This document shows positions 23,641 through 35,450 of a DNA stretch of 64,000 nt, piece by piece. Below the pieces are notes generated by a model that saw only the letters and a program-made list of their open reading frames with translations, searched no databases and was not told the DNA's origin. Within the stretch, counting starts at the first letter, position 1. Each line of letters begins with the position of its first letter. The translations under genes were made by a program, and so were the position numbers. Origin of the DNA: Gnetum montanum (taxonomy: Eukaryota; Streptophyta; Gnetopsida; Gnetales; Gnetaceae); assembly GCA_015680685.1 (NCBI GenBank), contig MNCI01005808.1, forward strand, positions 243,717-307,716, written 5' to 3'.

Positions 23641-24179
23641 GGGTGCAACTGTGTGCAGTAGCTGTGGTTTGCTAAGGGAACATCTATTCAAGCATGCAGT
23701 CGGTGTACTGAGGAATCGCAAGTTTAACAATGCCTGTACACAGCAGCCATAAATCAAGAAGGCAGCCAATGGATGACTGCTAATCCTGCTAGCAGCACTT
23801 TATGCATGGAACCATCTGAGGGGATTTTATGCACCTATGTAGAAAGCATGGATGATTTGGAAGAGATTCATCAACAAGTATCCACTGTTAATGACTGTGA
23901 TAATTGGGGAAAGTTGCAAATCCCTGAAAGTTTTAAACAAGAACCCTTGGAACTCAAACCCTTACCAACCCACTTAGAATATGCATTTTTGTAGAATGGG
24001 AAATTGATGATTATCAATGCCACCCTTTCTCTTAAACAAAAGAGGAAGTTGCTAAAGGTGGTGAACAAATGGGAAGCCGCTTTTGCATGGTCGTATCTTG
24101 AATTAACAGGAGTTGATCCCAGGGTTTTCCAACATTAGATTTATATTGACCCCTCCATTAAGCCATGACGACAACCACA

Positions 24180-24975
24180 AAGACGATTGAACCCCAAATT
24201 GAAGTAGGTTTTCAAAGATGAAATCGAGCAGTTGCTGAAAGCGGGGTTCATCTACTCTATTGCCAATAGAGAATGGGTTAGTCCACTCATTATTATGCCA
24301 AAGAAGGGTGGCAAATGGAGGGTATGTATAGATTTTTGATTGCTCAGTATGGCTACCTTCAAAGATCACTTCTGCTCCCATTTGTGGACCAAGTGTTGGA
24401 TACCATTGCAAGGCATTGTTATTATAACTTTTTGGATGGTTATAATGACTATAATCAAATCCAAATTGCACTAGAAGACCAGGCCAAGAAAACCTTCACA
24501 AGTCCCTGGGGGACTTTCGCATACAAAAAGATGCCCTTTGGTCTGTGTAATGTGCCTGCCACTTTCCAACACCTTGTCCTTAGCATCTTTTAGCAGCAAA
24601 TTGGCAATGGGGTAGAAGTATTCATGGATGAATTCTCTACCTATGGAGCCACGTTTGATCAAGCCTTGAACCACCTTGAGCAAGTTTTGAAAAGATGTGT
24701 GGAAACTAATCTATGGCTCAACTGGTAGAAAAGCCACTTAATTTTCTAAGAGGGCATTGTGTTAGGGCACCAAATTTCACAAACAAGGATTAGTGTGGAT
24801 CTTAACAAAATTAGGGTCATCCAAGGAATCACCAGGAAACCAAGCACTGTAAAAGATGTTTGGTCATTCCTTGGCCACATTGGTTACTACCAGTGCTTCA
24901 TCGAAAATTTTTCAAAGATCGCCAAGCCATTGGTGGAACTCACGAAGAAAGATGCTTCATTCATCGTGCCTTTCT
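24180..24975 (+). pseudogene. Element C reverse transcriptase (partial, degraded)
   Basis: Clear Ty3/Gypsy RT blocks are seen: PKKGGKWRVCIDF, PFVDQVLDTIARHCYYNFLDG, YNQIQIALEDQAKK, SPWGTFAYKKMPFGLCNVPATF, VEVFMDEFSTYG, LGHQIS and FLGHIGYYQCFIENFSKIAKP. The second active-site Asp of the FMDD box is Glu, as in D. Coding similarity stops near 24965, where D continues into RNase H. Confidence 0.85.
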
Positions 24976-25060
24976 ATCCCCTGGGTTGTGGGAGTGTCCT
25001 CACGGATTTCTTACCACACCAAGTTCTTTTTCACAAGGAAGCTCCTTGGCAATTTGACCT

Positions 25061-25236
25061 TGCATGGTGTGGTCCTCATTATAAAAACACAAAAAAAAAA
25101 CATGAGGATTCAAAGCACACCCCTTGGTTGAATGCATGCAACCAAGCATGGGTCTTTGCATGGTGTGGTTCCCACAACATAAAAAAATAATATAATAAAA
25201 TCATCACTATGTGGGAATTCAAAGCACACCCTTAGA
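25061..25236 (+). repeat. Two tandem hairpin-like units (element C)
   Basis: Unit 1 (25061-25127) and unit 2 (25157-25236) each begin TGCATGGTGTGG and end TTCAAAGCACACCC. Inside, arms pair as CCTCAT with ATGAGG in unit 1 and as TTCCCAC with GTGGGAA in unit 2. D has the same pair at 43341-43483. Pairing was judged by eye. Confidence 0.55.
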
Positions 25237-25685
25237 CCGCCTCTCATGGGCCACAAGCACTAGTTATGGGACTCTCTTCATCCCCTCTAACTTAGTCCCA
25301 TTTCACTTCCTCCCTCTCATGCATGTTGGAGTGGTGGTTCTCTATGGGTGCATTCTTGTACTCTTGTGGGTGGACAGGCCTTCACATGTTGTTTTGATGT
25401 CATTGTATGTGGTTGGTTTTGGGTCTGAACTTAGGAAAGGTCCTACCGGGTCACTTAACCACAACTTCACAGAGGGTTTCATGTGAACAATAATTGGAAT
25501 CCCAATTCTCACTCCTCTCTCTTCACCCATTTCTCTCCATGACTCACCTCACTACCCATCTTATGTTTTGATAGTTTGTTGTGCTTTCCATGAACTCCTA
25601 ATGCTTCGGCAAGTTCTCATGGATGAGATTATTAACTTGTGATTACCATTCCTTGACTCTAGGGCCCACAGACTCCGGTGTTGAC

Positions 25686-25742
25686 GATATGCAAGGGCTA
25701 CTATGGCTACTAACTGCTATGGGGAGGACCTACTTGCATATC
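25686..25742 (+). repeat. 57-nt conserved inverted-repeat element (copy in C)
   Basis: The arms GATATGCAAG (25686-25695) and CTTGCATATC (25733-25742) form a perfect 10-nt inverted repeat. The interior shares GGGC and GGACC blocks with A, B and D. Confidence 0.75.
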
Positions 25743-26009
25743 CTAGGTCCTGTTTGTTAGTCTCCCATCCTCTTGATTTTTTTGGTTGATTATTTTCATG
25801 ATACCCATCACTCGAGTTCTTCTCCATGGAGTTCTTTCTCACAACACTCTCCTACTTTTTGACTTCCTTTTTCGTCCGACTTACCTTCCTCTTTCTCTCA
25901 GCCGAGTTCCCGGTCTCTCAAGCTCTTCAATAGTCCCAATTTAGCATTTTAAATCCATTTTTTGGACTTTTCTTGGGTTGGTCAATGCTGGTCAATGTGT
26001 GCAACTCCC

Positions 26010-26101
26010 TGTATCAACGTGGCCTCGTATACGCAGCCCCCTGTGTACATGTGGCCACGTATACGTGGCCCCGTCAACATAGCACCAAAACTCTATATAT
26101 A
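26010..26101 (+). promoter_or_regulatory. Internal promoter-like block of element C
   Basis: Two CGTATACG octamers, CGTGGCC and CCCCGTCAACA units repeat words of C's own LTR U3. They are followed by a TATA box TATATATA at 26094-26101. The third ORF starts 430 bp downstream. Promoter activity is inference. Confidence 0.6.
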
Positions 26102-26530
26102 CCCCTATTGCGCGTTACATTTTTGTTCATTTTGCAAACACATTGGGGGGAGATTTTTCATTTTTTCTACCTCACCTCTTCTTCGAAGCACTTACGTTGT
26201 CTACCATGCATCCTAATCAACCTATCCTTCCCCTCTTTAGCTACCAGAGGTCTACTCTTAGTCGGGGGGGAGTGAGGTCTATTGAAATTAATTAATTACT
26301 TATAATTAAAATCAATAAAGACTTAACACCTCTTAAGGGAAGGAACAAAACAATAGTTTAAACTCCAACTCATGCCTTATTTTTTTTGGTTCTAACCCAT
26401 CAACTAATACTCTAGGAAATTTAATGGGATGCACATGCCAGCACCATAACTTAGTCAAACTAAGAAGATGTATGAGGGTCATTTTGAGCAACTTATGCAC
26501 AATTTAATTAGTGGTTATGTTTGATTGCAT

Positions 26531-29378
26531 ATGGCACTGAAACCAAGGCATCCAAGGGGAGAAGGACCATCACAACCAAGGGATAAGCAACCATGAATGG
26601 GAAGAGGACGAGGTGTGCAACACCCAGAGCACGTAGGGGGCTCCCATGTAACTAGCCCCCTTCACGAAGGGCCTAGTGTGGAATCTTTTCATTAGATTCC
26701 TGAAGAGGAGATCCCCAGCAAACAATTGCAAGGAGATGAGACTCCAACGATAGGACCACGGCTTGAGGTCACCTTGACCCAAGAATGTCTTGATGCTATC
26801 AGGGCAAGGGAGGTGCAATGAATGGTCTTACAAGAGTTGATCTTTGGACCATTCCTTGAGAATGCACCAGAAGAGGTGAAGCTCCAATTGCAAAACTCTC
26901 CTATGTGGCCAATCATCACATCCAGTGGTAAATGGTATTTAGGAGAGACTTATCTCTTCTGAACAAATCGGCAGCTGGGGTCCAGAGTAAGAATTAAGGA
27001 CATCTATGTCTCTTACTCTGCGGAAGCGATCGCACAAGCTCTGGGGTTGCCTAAGACTAGAGCTAATGTGGTAGAGATCCCTAAGTAAGAAGATCCCAAG
27101 GTAAAAGGGGAGTGAATCAGGTGGTGCTATGGGATGGATCGCAAAGAGTTCGACACTTTGACCATCACAGAGAGGGTATATTCAAAAATTACGTCTTACC
27201 ACTAGAACCCAATAGTGAGACCCAGCAAGATCACTGCCTTCTCCGCTCGTGCGTGTGCCACTCTAAGTGAAAAATTACCAATGAGCCTTCCACAATTTTT
27301 TTTAGAGATTGAGAAAAGATTCATTAAAAGTGAACATGGAAGGTGGGATCTACCCTTTCCCTGCATAATTAGGAAATTATTCAAATGGGCAGGGATAGCA
27401 TGATACACCAACGATATACTTTGGAACGTCTCGATTTTCCCATGGTGGGAAATGATGAAAGATAGGACTTCAGCCACCACACAAACTAAGGAAGAGTAGC
27501 AACCACCTCCACCACATGTGCAAACAATGAGGTGAAGTTTGCAAACCATTGTAGAACATATACATGAAATCTAACAATCGCTCTTAAGCCAACAAGAGCA
27601 ATCTGGAGGGACTAATGGAGGAGAAGACCCTTCGGTCTATCGCCCTATAATGAGCCACCTGGAGTAAGTGGCTCGATCAGTAAGTTTGCTAGAAAGAGCA
27701 GGGCCAATGTTCTCTATCACCCAAACACAAGTACCCACAAGAACTGATCCTAGTGTCTGAGAAGTAACGGTATCCACCCAATAGTTATTTCCTAAAATTT
27801 TAGGAAATGCCGCTACTTTTTCAATATTCTTGGAGGATGGAGAGGGGACGACAGTCCTAGTGATGCAACACCAGGGACAAGAGATTGTGGCTGAAGTGGT
27901 TGCTGACATGATTGCTACAGTCCTTAATGCACCGAAGGCACCTATACCGGATGTACATGGACTCAAAGATGTACAGGTGTCTGCCAAGACTTCATGTAGT
28001 AGGATCGATGCAACCCAACATGAAGAAATGTTGGACCGACTGGCAGGAACCGAGCAACCACTTCTAGATGTCTTTGATCTTCTGGATAACATCACTGCAA
28101 CCCAGTCAGAGCTGCTCTCGGCAAGGGATAAGAGCCTCATCTTGGAGGGGCAACTTGAAGTTACTCAAGCCAATTGTCAACACTTGGCAATAGAAGTTGC
28201 CCAATTAAGGGCCCAACTTGCTGACCCAGCTCTTCTCAACCGTGAACTCACTAGAGATGAAGCTTTTCAATAGCTTCAAGTCCAACTCCAAATAGTTGAG
28301 GATGAGCAAGAGTCGACAATCTTTGATAAGTCCTTGGCAAACATTCATGCATGTCATCTAAATAAGAACCTGAGAAAGGTTTGCCAGGAGAATGTCAAGT
28401 TGACCACGGAAGTTCATCACCTACACAATGTTGGTGATGAAAATTAGCACATGAAAAGCTTTATCCACCAATAGCAGGAAGAGCTAGCCAGGGTGAATGC
28501 TGATGTGAGGAGGTTGGCCACTAAAAATCAGAATCTATCTATGGAGAAGGTTCATGCCTTGTGACAAAAATTAGCCATCGAAATCACCACTTTGAAAAGT
28601 GAAGCCCTTAATTTTGAGAAAGTTAAAAATCATTACATGGAACAAGTGGGATTGTAGAAGGAAGTGAATGGAAAGCATATTCAAGTCACCAAGGCCAAAT
28701 TGAACTAAGTGCTCTAGTAGCTTTGAGAAGGAGGCGAGGTGTCCCATATTTGATGGGTTGAATGCCTACAACTAGGCTAAAATTCACCTCAAGGAACTAC
28801 AAATTAAAGAAATGATAGAGTACATGGAGTTGGCCAACCTTCGCTATGCAAACCTGGCTATGCTAACAGCTGGAAGACCACGGTCTGACCAAGAAAAGCA
28901 AGTGGCCACCTTGTATTCTTTATATGAGGGCGATTTCCAAGTGCATAAAGCAACAAAATAAAAATTGGAAACAACAAATGTGGAACTCGAGGTTCTCCGC
29001 ATGCGTTTTGAAGGGCACTGTGAGGTTGCTGAGAACTTGGCCCGACGAATGAATGACTACCAAATGCTACAGACATCAATCTAAGCATTCGACATTGAAC
29101 GGAAATAGTTTGCAGCCTGGTTTGTCAATCTACAAGAACTCTTTCCTGCACTTTCATGCCCTTGGGAGGTTCCAATCCCGGCACACATTGGCGAAGCTAC
29201 TTGGATACTGAACAATTCTAGAAGCAAGGAAGAGAAAATGAGGGCTCTCTTAGAGGCTTTCTAGTTACCTCTAGAAGTTATAGTTGTTGCAGGGCAACCA
29301 TCGTTTGTGCCACCACTGCCACATGTGCCAGGAGCTGGTGAAGGTCCATCAGAACCACTGCCACCAGGGACGGTGTGA
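26531..29378 (+). pseudogene. Element C third ORF (accessory protein of unknown function), degraded
   Basis: It starts MALKPRHPRGEGPS at 26531 and ends ...PSEPLPPGTV* at 29378, about 949 codons with internal stops and one frameshift near 28730. N-terminal domain: LIFGPFLENAPEEV, SPMWPIITSSGKWYLGETYLF, LPFPCIIRKLFKWAGIA. Middle: GEGTTVLVMQHQGQEIVAEVV (27838-27900). From about 28080 it is coiled-coil-like (LEGQLEVTQANCQHLAIEV). C-terminal part: WFVNLQELFPALSCPWEVP, then a Pro-rich tail. A and B share the order. No catalytic motif is recognised, and there is no signal peptide. Confidence 0.72.
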
Positions 29379-29612
29379 TCTTGTCCAGCAATTTTTGCAC
29401 CTTTAAGCACAGCAGAGAATCCAGGATCATCAGGGTGTTCAAATTTGTCTCTGAAAACCACCATTTTTATAATTTTTTCCTCTCTATACACTCGAGCACT
29501 TGGTGCATCAGTAAAATTGGTGTTCCATCATGTATGTCGAGTCATGTGTGTTGTAATAAGAAGTTCATACCTTCCAAATTGTAATGAAACTCAAAGATAA
29601 GTTTTTACTCAG

Positions 29613-29623
29613 TCATGGGGGTA
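29613..29623 (+). other. Element C polypurine tract
   Basis: TCATGGGGGTA directly precedes the 3' LTR, as in D and at 463-473. Confidence 0.65.
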
Positions 29624-30516
29624 TGATGAGCACTAAATAATTGATGTGTCAACTAGGTCATGTATATGGGGCCCTGTATATGCGGCCATGTCAATGTAGC
29701 CCCATTGATGCATCTGTCCATGCATCTATGTGGCCCCGTTTATGTGGAGCCTATTCTAGCCTATAAATAAGTGTGCTTCTGCCACACTTAGGTACCTTTT
29801 TGGCAATTGTAGTGAAGCTCTTGTAGTTTGTTTCCATGAGAGTTACAATATTTTCCAAGTGCCCGCAGTAGGTGTGAGAAAGGTGTCTAGCTCTTTATTC
29901 GAGCACTAATGTACCTAAGCCATTAGTGTGACCGGCAATAAAGACGAGCTTTTCAAGCATTCCTTACAGCAATTGGACTTAGTCACTTGATGCATTTACT
30001 AGTTTAATATTTTTATGCTTTAATAATTCCTTAAGTTTTCATTTTTATTACCTTAATAGTCATTGCTCTCTTATAGTTTGTAAAACCCATAAGTATGATC
30101 ATCTTGAACCTAAACCCAACACTTGGCAACCCAGGGATGCTTAGCATCTGGTAATCCAATAGTCATTAGGGGATGCGTAGGACGTGCAAAGAAGATGGGA
30201 TCAAATACTTATGTTAGGAGAAGTTAATAGATAGATTAGATTATGTAATATTCCATTCCTTACATTTCATTTCAGGAATTAGACACTAGAAGATAAAGTA
30301 AAAAAGCCATAAAAATCATTTGCCTCAATCTCACTTAACCATCACAATTAGAACATCACAAGTGAGGTTGGGAAGATAATGACCATTCTAACACAAGGTT
30401 TTGCTGGTTAGGGTCTGGTGTATGCAAAGTGCTTACAGTCTATAGAATTCGACTGAGTCACATGTGAACGCTTGTGATTCGCATGGTTAGGCGTAGGGGT
30501 ACCTAGCCACTCATCA
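29624..30516 (+). repeat. Element C 3' LTR
   Basis: 893 bp, TGATGAGCAC to CTCATCA, TATA box TATAAATA at 29762-29769. It aligns with 19603-20516. In U3 nearly every CpG of the 5' LTR appears here as TpG or CpA. Confidence 0.92.
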
Positions 30517-31219
30517 TATGGTTTAACTCACAGTGAGGCATATGATAAGTGATGTTGTAAGGCTCGATTAACTCCTAATGGTAGACATGATTACAAATAG
30601 AATTAAAGTCTAAGTATAAGTAATATAGAAATGTAAATCTATTTTATCCTTGTAGTGATGAGTATCTGATCTTAGTTTACCGGTCATGTCTTGGGCATAT
30701 GTAATTGTCACTAGGATTACAAAGTGAAATCACTACTAAGTGAATCAAGTGAGACCACTACTAGGTTACCAAACAAATTACACTTAAATACTTGAAATTA
30801 GTTGTATCCATTCTACCTAACTAATGAGTATGAAAATTAAAATACTTTGGAATGTAAAGTATTAAGCTAAGAAAATAGGAAAATTATGCCAAGTAAACAA
30901 AATAAAAATAGAAATAAGGGAATGCTACAATGATGCAAAATACTCTCGATCTTTATTACCAACCATGAAGTGTGTCCAAGTACAACTCACTCGAATAAAG
31001 ACTTCGTTGAATTGCTTAACACCACACTATGGGCATTTACAATATCACTAAAACTACAAAATGAAACTGCAAGAGTTTGGATAAGGATTGCCAAAAATTA
31101 TTTTTTCTTGTATGCCAAAGTGTCAATATTCATAAGGTTGCACAGCTCCCAAGGCATCATATCAATGATGACATAACATGAGCTACGATATCACATGTGA
31201 TTAAAAAATGATTTTATCA
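30517..31219 (-). repeat. Element B 3' LTR, inner part
   Basis: It continues B's LTR after element C and matches 50035-50737, including 'taatatagaaatgtaaatc' and the end 'ttttatca'. It begins with the repeated TATGG of C's target duplication. Confidence 0.85.
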
Positions 31220-31429
31220 TACCAACACGACTAATTGGAACTTCATCCTCAACTTAAAACAAATTGAGGATAGAGTTTCTAATAAAATTAGAAGGTAGAT
31301 TTGACTTGACATGACTTAAGTATTTAGATGATTTTGAATGATACATTGGTGTTTTCACAAATTTGACACAGTTGATAATAGACAAGAAAAACAAAAGAAA
31401 ACAAAAATTAAAGTAGCTCGATGTAGGCC

Positions 31430-34195
31430 TTAAGTTCTAGGTGGTGGAGGCTCCTTGATCGACTTCTTTCCCTTGTCGTCAAGCTTTTGAAATTGATATA
31501 TATTTAGGAGTGCTTGAAGTTTCTCCTCTTTTGTCTTGGGATCATGTACCATCCATGAGGATTATGCAATGTTTGATAGAGTCAGTACATCCCATGGGCA
31601 TGGCAGTGGTAGAAACATCTTGTTGGCTTTGACATACTATGTCACAAACTATTATTGTTCTTCTTCAAAGGCCTTGGCCACCTTTCTTAACTCTTGGTAA
31701 TCTGTCATCCATTGTGCCATGTTTTCTGCAACATCCTTTTGTCCTTGGTAACTAGCCTTCATGATTTCAAGTTCTGAGTTAGATACATGTAGCTTCTACA
31801 AGGCATCCTTTTGATCAGCAAACTTGTTTTCATACATGGCATACATAGCTACTACCTATTGCTCAAGCTCATTGTGAGACTGTCCTATTATCAAAATGGC
31901 TAAGTTAGCTTACGACAAGTTAGCTAACCCCATGTACTCTATTAATTCCTCAATCTAGAGGTCCTTATCTTTTATTTTGGCCTAATGGACATGGGCTAAA
32001 CTATCTAGGATTGGCTACCAATCTAGTACTTGTGTAGTGATGGAATGGATTCTAGCCTTTACCATCTAGATCTCCTTTTCATTTATCTATTCATACATCC
32101 TTACTTAGTTCCTAAAATGCTCCTTAAGCTTCTCGTGCTTCTTGGCCTCATTCTACCACACACTTATTTCAATAGAAGACTTCTGATGTATGATGCATAC
32201 TTCCTCCATTGGTAAGGTTCTATTTTCATAGGCCAATCTATTCATGTCTTGGTTGACTTGAATGAACTATTCTCACAGCTGATGGATGCTTTCTTTAAGA
32301 ACATTATTTTTCTTTTCAATGTTAGTCAACCTGGTGTTATTGGTAGTAAGCTTCTTATTTTTCTCTTCAAGGGTAGTAAGAGCTTTGACATGTGTGTATG
32401 TTTGGGCTTCTACTACTAAGGCATTCCACATAGCCTTCTCTCTTTCCATTTTCACTTGTATGTTTCTAGTAATCAGCTACCTCACTTGATCAGTCATGTA
32501 CTGCTCAAGCTGGTCTGGGATGACAAATCGTGCAAGGTCCCTTATTTCTACTCTTTTCCTATAGTTTGTGCACTTTATTTTTAGTTTGCTCTACCCTTGT
32601 CCCTATCATTACCAGCTTTCCCTTAATGGATATTAAGTCAGACTACACAGTTATGATATCACTGGGGATATCAAAAAGTTTTTGCATGACTTGGCATATC
32701 TACAAAAATCTATCAAGGATATCTTCATGCTCAGCTAGTATCATGGACGTGTCAGCTAGCATTTAAGTATCCCTAGATCTAGAGATATTAGCTGGTGGCA
32801 CAACAAGAAAATTGAATGATTCTTTAATATGGTTAGTTATCACTTCTACTGCATCCTGGTGTTGCATGATCATAACTGTGGCACATTCACCAATTTCTAG
32901 CGTCACCTAGAATGATGCAGCATTCCCTAATATTTGCTTTGCCAAATCCTCTTCTCCTTCTACTTGTAAGGATACCTGCCCACTAGCAGGTCCTATAGAA
33001 ACTATAGGCCTTACAGAGCTTTCTTTGACTCTCTATCGGGTTGAAGCTTCCCTTGCTCCCCAACTAATAGTATGTATAATATGGCATAGATAGCTCATTA
33101 AAGGATGGTAATCTTATGGCAATGGTGGACCTTGTTACTTAGGTCTATCACCTATAGGTGTTGAACCGTTGGATCCTACTTGTTGTTGTTGATCGATAGT
33201 TGAAATTTTATTAGTTGGTGTAGATCTTGATGTCCCCTTAGTACCTACTAGCTTTTTAGTTGATCTTTCTTAGGTGGCATTGGCTTTGACATTTCAACAT
33301 AGGATGCATTCTAGGACTTTCCTAGAACATCTTTGGGGTAACCCAAGATCCCCACTCTCTTGCATAGCTTTCTAATTAGGCAAGGAAATGGTAATGTTAG
33401 TTTCCCTACTTTCTTCTCCTTGAATCATATCTTGATCTCTAGGAAGACCAAATGGGTGATGTTGGCATTAAATTTCCCTATTAAAATTACACTTCCTTAG
33501 GCTATCTATGTTGAGATCTTGTTGAGCCTTTTCATTTGAAATAAATGGTAGGTCCCAATCTTAAATTAGATCTTTTCTTTAGTAGTGAGCTCGCTATAGT
33601 TCTTATCCTCCTTGCCATAGGCTCTTTGTAGCCACAACTTCTTAGCATCAATGTCAAACCTTGTAGAAATCTGTGCAACATTGGCTCTGACATTAGGAAT
33701 GTTTAATGCCTTTATTATGGCCTCAATTGAATATGGCATGGAGACCCCTTCAATTTTCATTGTTGCATCATCTTTCTTGTTTTACTAGAATTTGTAAACT
33801 TCTCCCAAATACCACTCATTGTTCCTAGACAATGTTGGCCATAAGGAAGATACTTGGAGTTCTGTCTTAATGACTTCTAGAGAAAACCCCATGAATGGAC
33901 CAAAGTTCAACTCTACCATGACCATAGACATTACGGATTTTTCCTAGATGGCCTAGAGACAGTCATAATATAGCATGAGATGTTGATCCTATTCAAGTGC
34001 TAGTCATGCCTGTGCTTTTGCTTGTGCTAACTATTTTATGGTAGGAGTCTATTGGTGAATGCTAAATGATTGAGGCTCCTTCTTTGCATTTTCTAGCTAC
34101 AAAGTTTTTTCTTCTACTTGGCCTCTCTTATGACCTTTTAATCTTTTACTACCATGCTATGAAGGTCCTTCTACTACAAGTCTCTTTGGAGCCAT
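31430..34195 (-). pseudogene. Element B third ORF (accessory protein of unknown function), degraded
   Basis: It starts MAPKRLVVEGPS at 34195 and ends ...EPPPPRT* at 31430, 2766 nt (921 codons plus stop) without a net frameshift but with many stops. Shared blocks: VELNFGPFMGFSLEVIK, LWPTLSRNNEWYLGEVYKF, LTLPFPCLIRKLCKRVGI, then a long coiled-coil-like part (for example 32455-32273) and a Pro-rich end. Order and ends match A and C. Confidence 0.7.
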
Positions 34196-34751
34196 CTACA
34201 ATCATTAAGGATTTAATGTTACTAAGGAATTCAAATTAGTTCTTAACGGTTCATAATCCTTTCTTGTATCCTTAGTTTGATCAAGTCCTTATCTTTTTTT
34301 ATTAATTATGGACTTATCATGATTGCAAGGTTAGAGAAATTTCAAAATGGAACCCCTAATTGTTATATCTATGATTATTATGACCTTCTACAATTATCAT
34401 TTCCTCATTTATTATGTCCTTAAATGGTTAGTATGGTTAGTTAGGAGAATTGGTTAAGTCCTTTGGCTTCAATGTAATATTCTTATTATATCCTTATACT
34501 TTATATTATCTTATGGGCATTAGGAAATTTTGACTTAATCTTCCTTAGTTACATGTAATAGACTCTCCCAATGACTAAGTTGAGCACTTCAGGATCAACA
34601 GGGTTCAAGAATTTCTCAAATTGGAGTTGCGGTGGGGAAGTTATGGTGTTGGGAAGTTTGGTTGCCAAAGCTCAAAAAAATTGCAAAAAATCCTCTTGCT
34701 ATGAAATGGTAAAATGAAAATTTTTTCTAACTTCCACACGTGTATATACTA

Positions 34752-34835
34752 TTTTTATATGTGCAACATCACTGATACAACATCATAGCTTCGATGTTGT
34801 AGGTCATACGACATCATAGTTATGACATCACCATT
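34752..34835 (-). promoter_or_regulatory. Internal promoter-like block of element B
   Basis: On the minus strand repeated words of the ATGATGTCG, TACAACATCGAAGCT and ATGATGTTG kind precede ATATAAAA (34752-34759). The words recur in B-type LTRs, best in the solo LTR near 10540-10585 (CTACAACATCATAGCT). Decay makes this the weakest of the three blocks. Confidence 0.4.
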
Positions 34836-35136
34836 GAAAAAGTTTGAATTTTTCATGATTTTTCATGGAAAGATTAAGTCAATTGGATGATTTGGAAAAT
34901 ATAGAGACTATCTAAAGGCTCTTGAATCATAGATGATGCTTGGATTTTAAAAATTTGGCATTCAAAAGTCATAAGGAATCTCAGGCAATGAAATTTTATT
35001 GGGTATAAATGAGATGGATTAACGATTCTTAACATATGGATGGATTATAAAACTTTGTGGGAAATGGTCTTTAAGTGTAAAGTGTCCTAGAGGCACAAGA
35101 TGATGTGGAATTGATCATCAAGTATGAGGTACAAGA

Positions 35137-35193
35137 GTTATACAAGTGGATCCTCCACAAAGTAGGCCTCAGCCCATAGTGCCCTTGTATAAC
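35137..35193 (-). repeat. 57-nt conserved inverted-repeat element (copy in B)
   Basis: The arms GTTATACAAG (35137-35146) and CTTGTATAAC (35184-35193) are a perfect 10-nt inverted repeat. The arm sequence differs from C at paired positions. On the element strand a second small stem TGCCTA/TAGGCA lies just upstream. Confidence 0.75.
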
Positions 35194-35450
35194 GATGCCT
35201 ACAAGTTTCATAGGCACTCAAGAAATTGAATGTAGAACATACTTGTCTTGCAAAACATACATGTTAACATCACCAAATTGGGAAAATAACACTATATTAT
35301 TCAAAACCATAAAATTATAATTAAATATACTAGTGAGGTGAAATGGGATTAGAAGGGATTGCAAAAATTGAAACATGAAATGCCTTACCATAGGCCTGTG
35401 TGTAATATGTGGTTAAAGTAATCATTAGCCTATTTATCCAAGATTCAAAC

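Larger units (their letters stand above)
19603..30516 (+). mobile_element. Element C: Athila-like element with gag, protease, RT and third ORF
   Basis: LTRs 19603-20516 and 29624-30516 flank the interior. The target duplication is TATGG (19598-19602, 30517-30521), and joining the two flanks restores element B's LTR. Interior order: primer site, gag, protease, RT, deletion through RNase H and integrase, hairpin units, 57-nt element, internal promoter block, third ORF, polypurine tract, 3' LTR. Confidence 0.9.
34196..35445 (-). other. Element B noncoding leader and interval, left of D
   Basis: No gene is seen. It aligns with A's 4472-5560 and holds the internal promoter block and the 57-nt element. 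It breaks at CAAAC (35446-35450), where D is inserted, and resumes at 45552. Confidence 0.6.
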
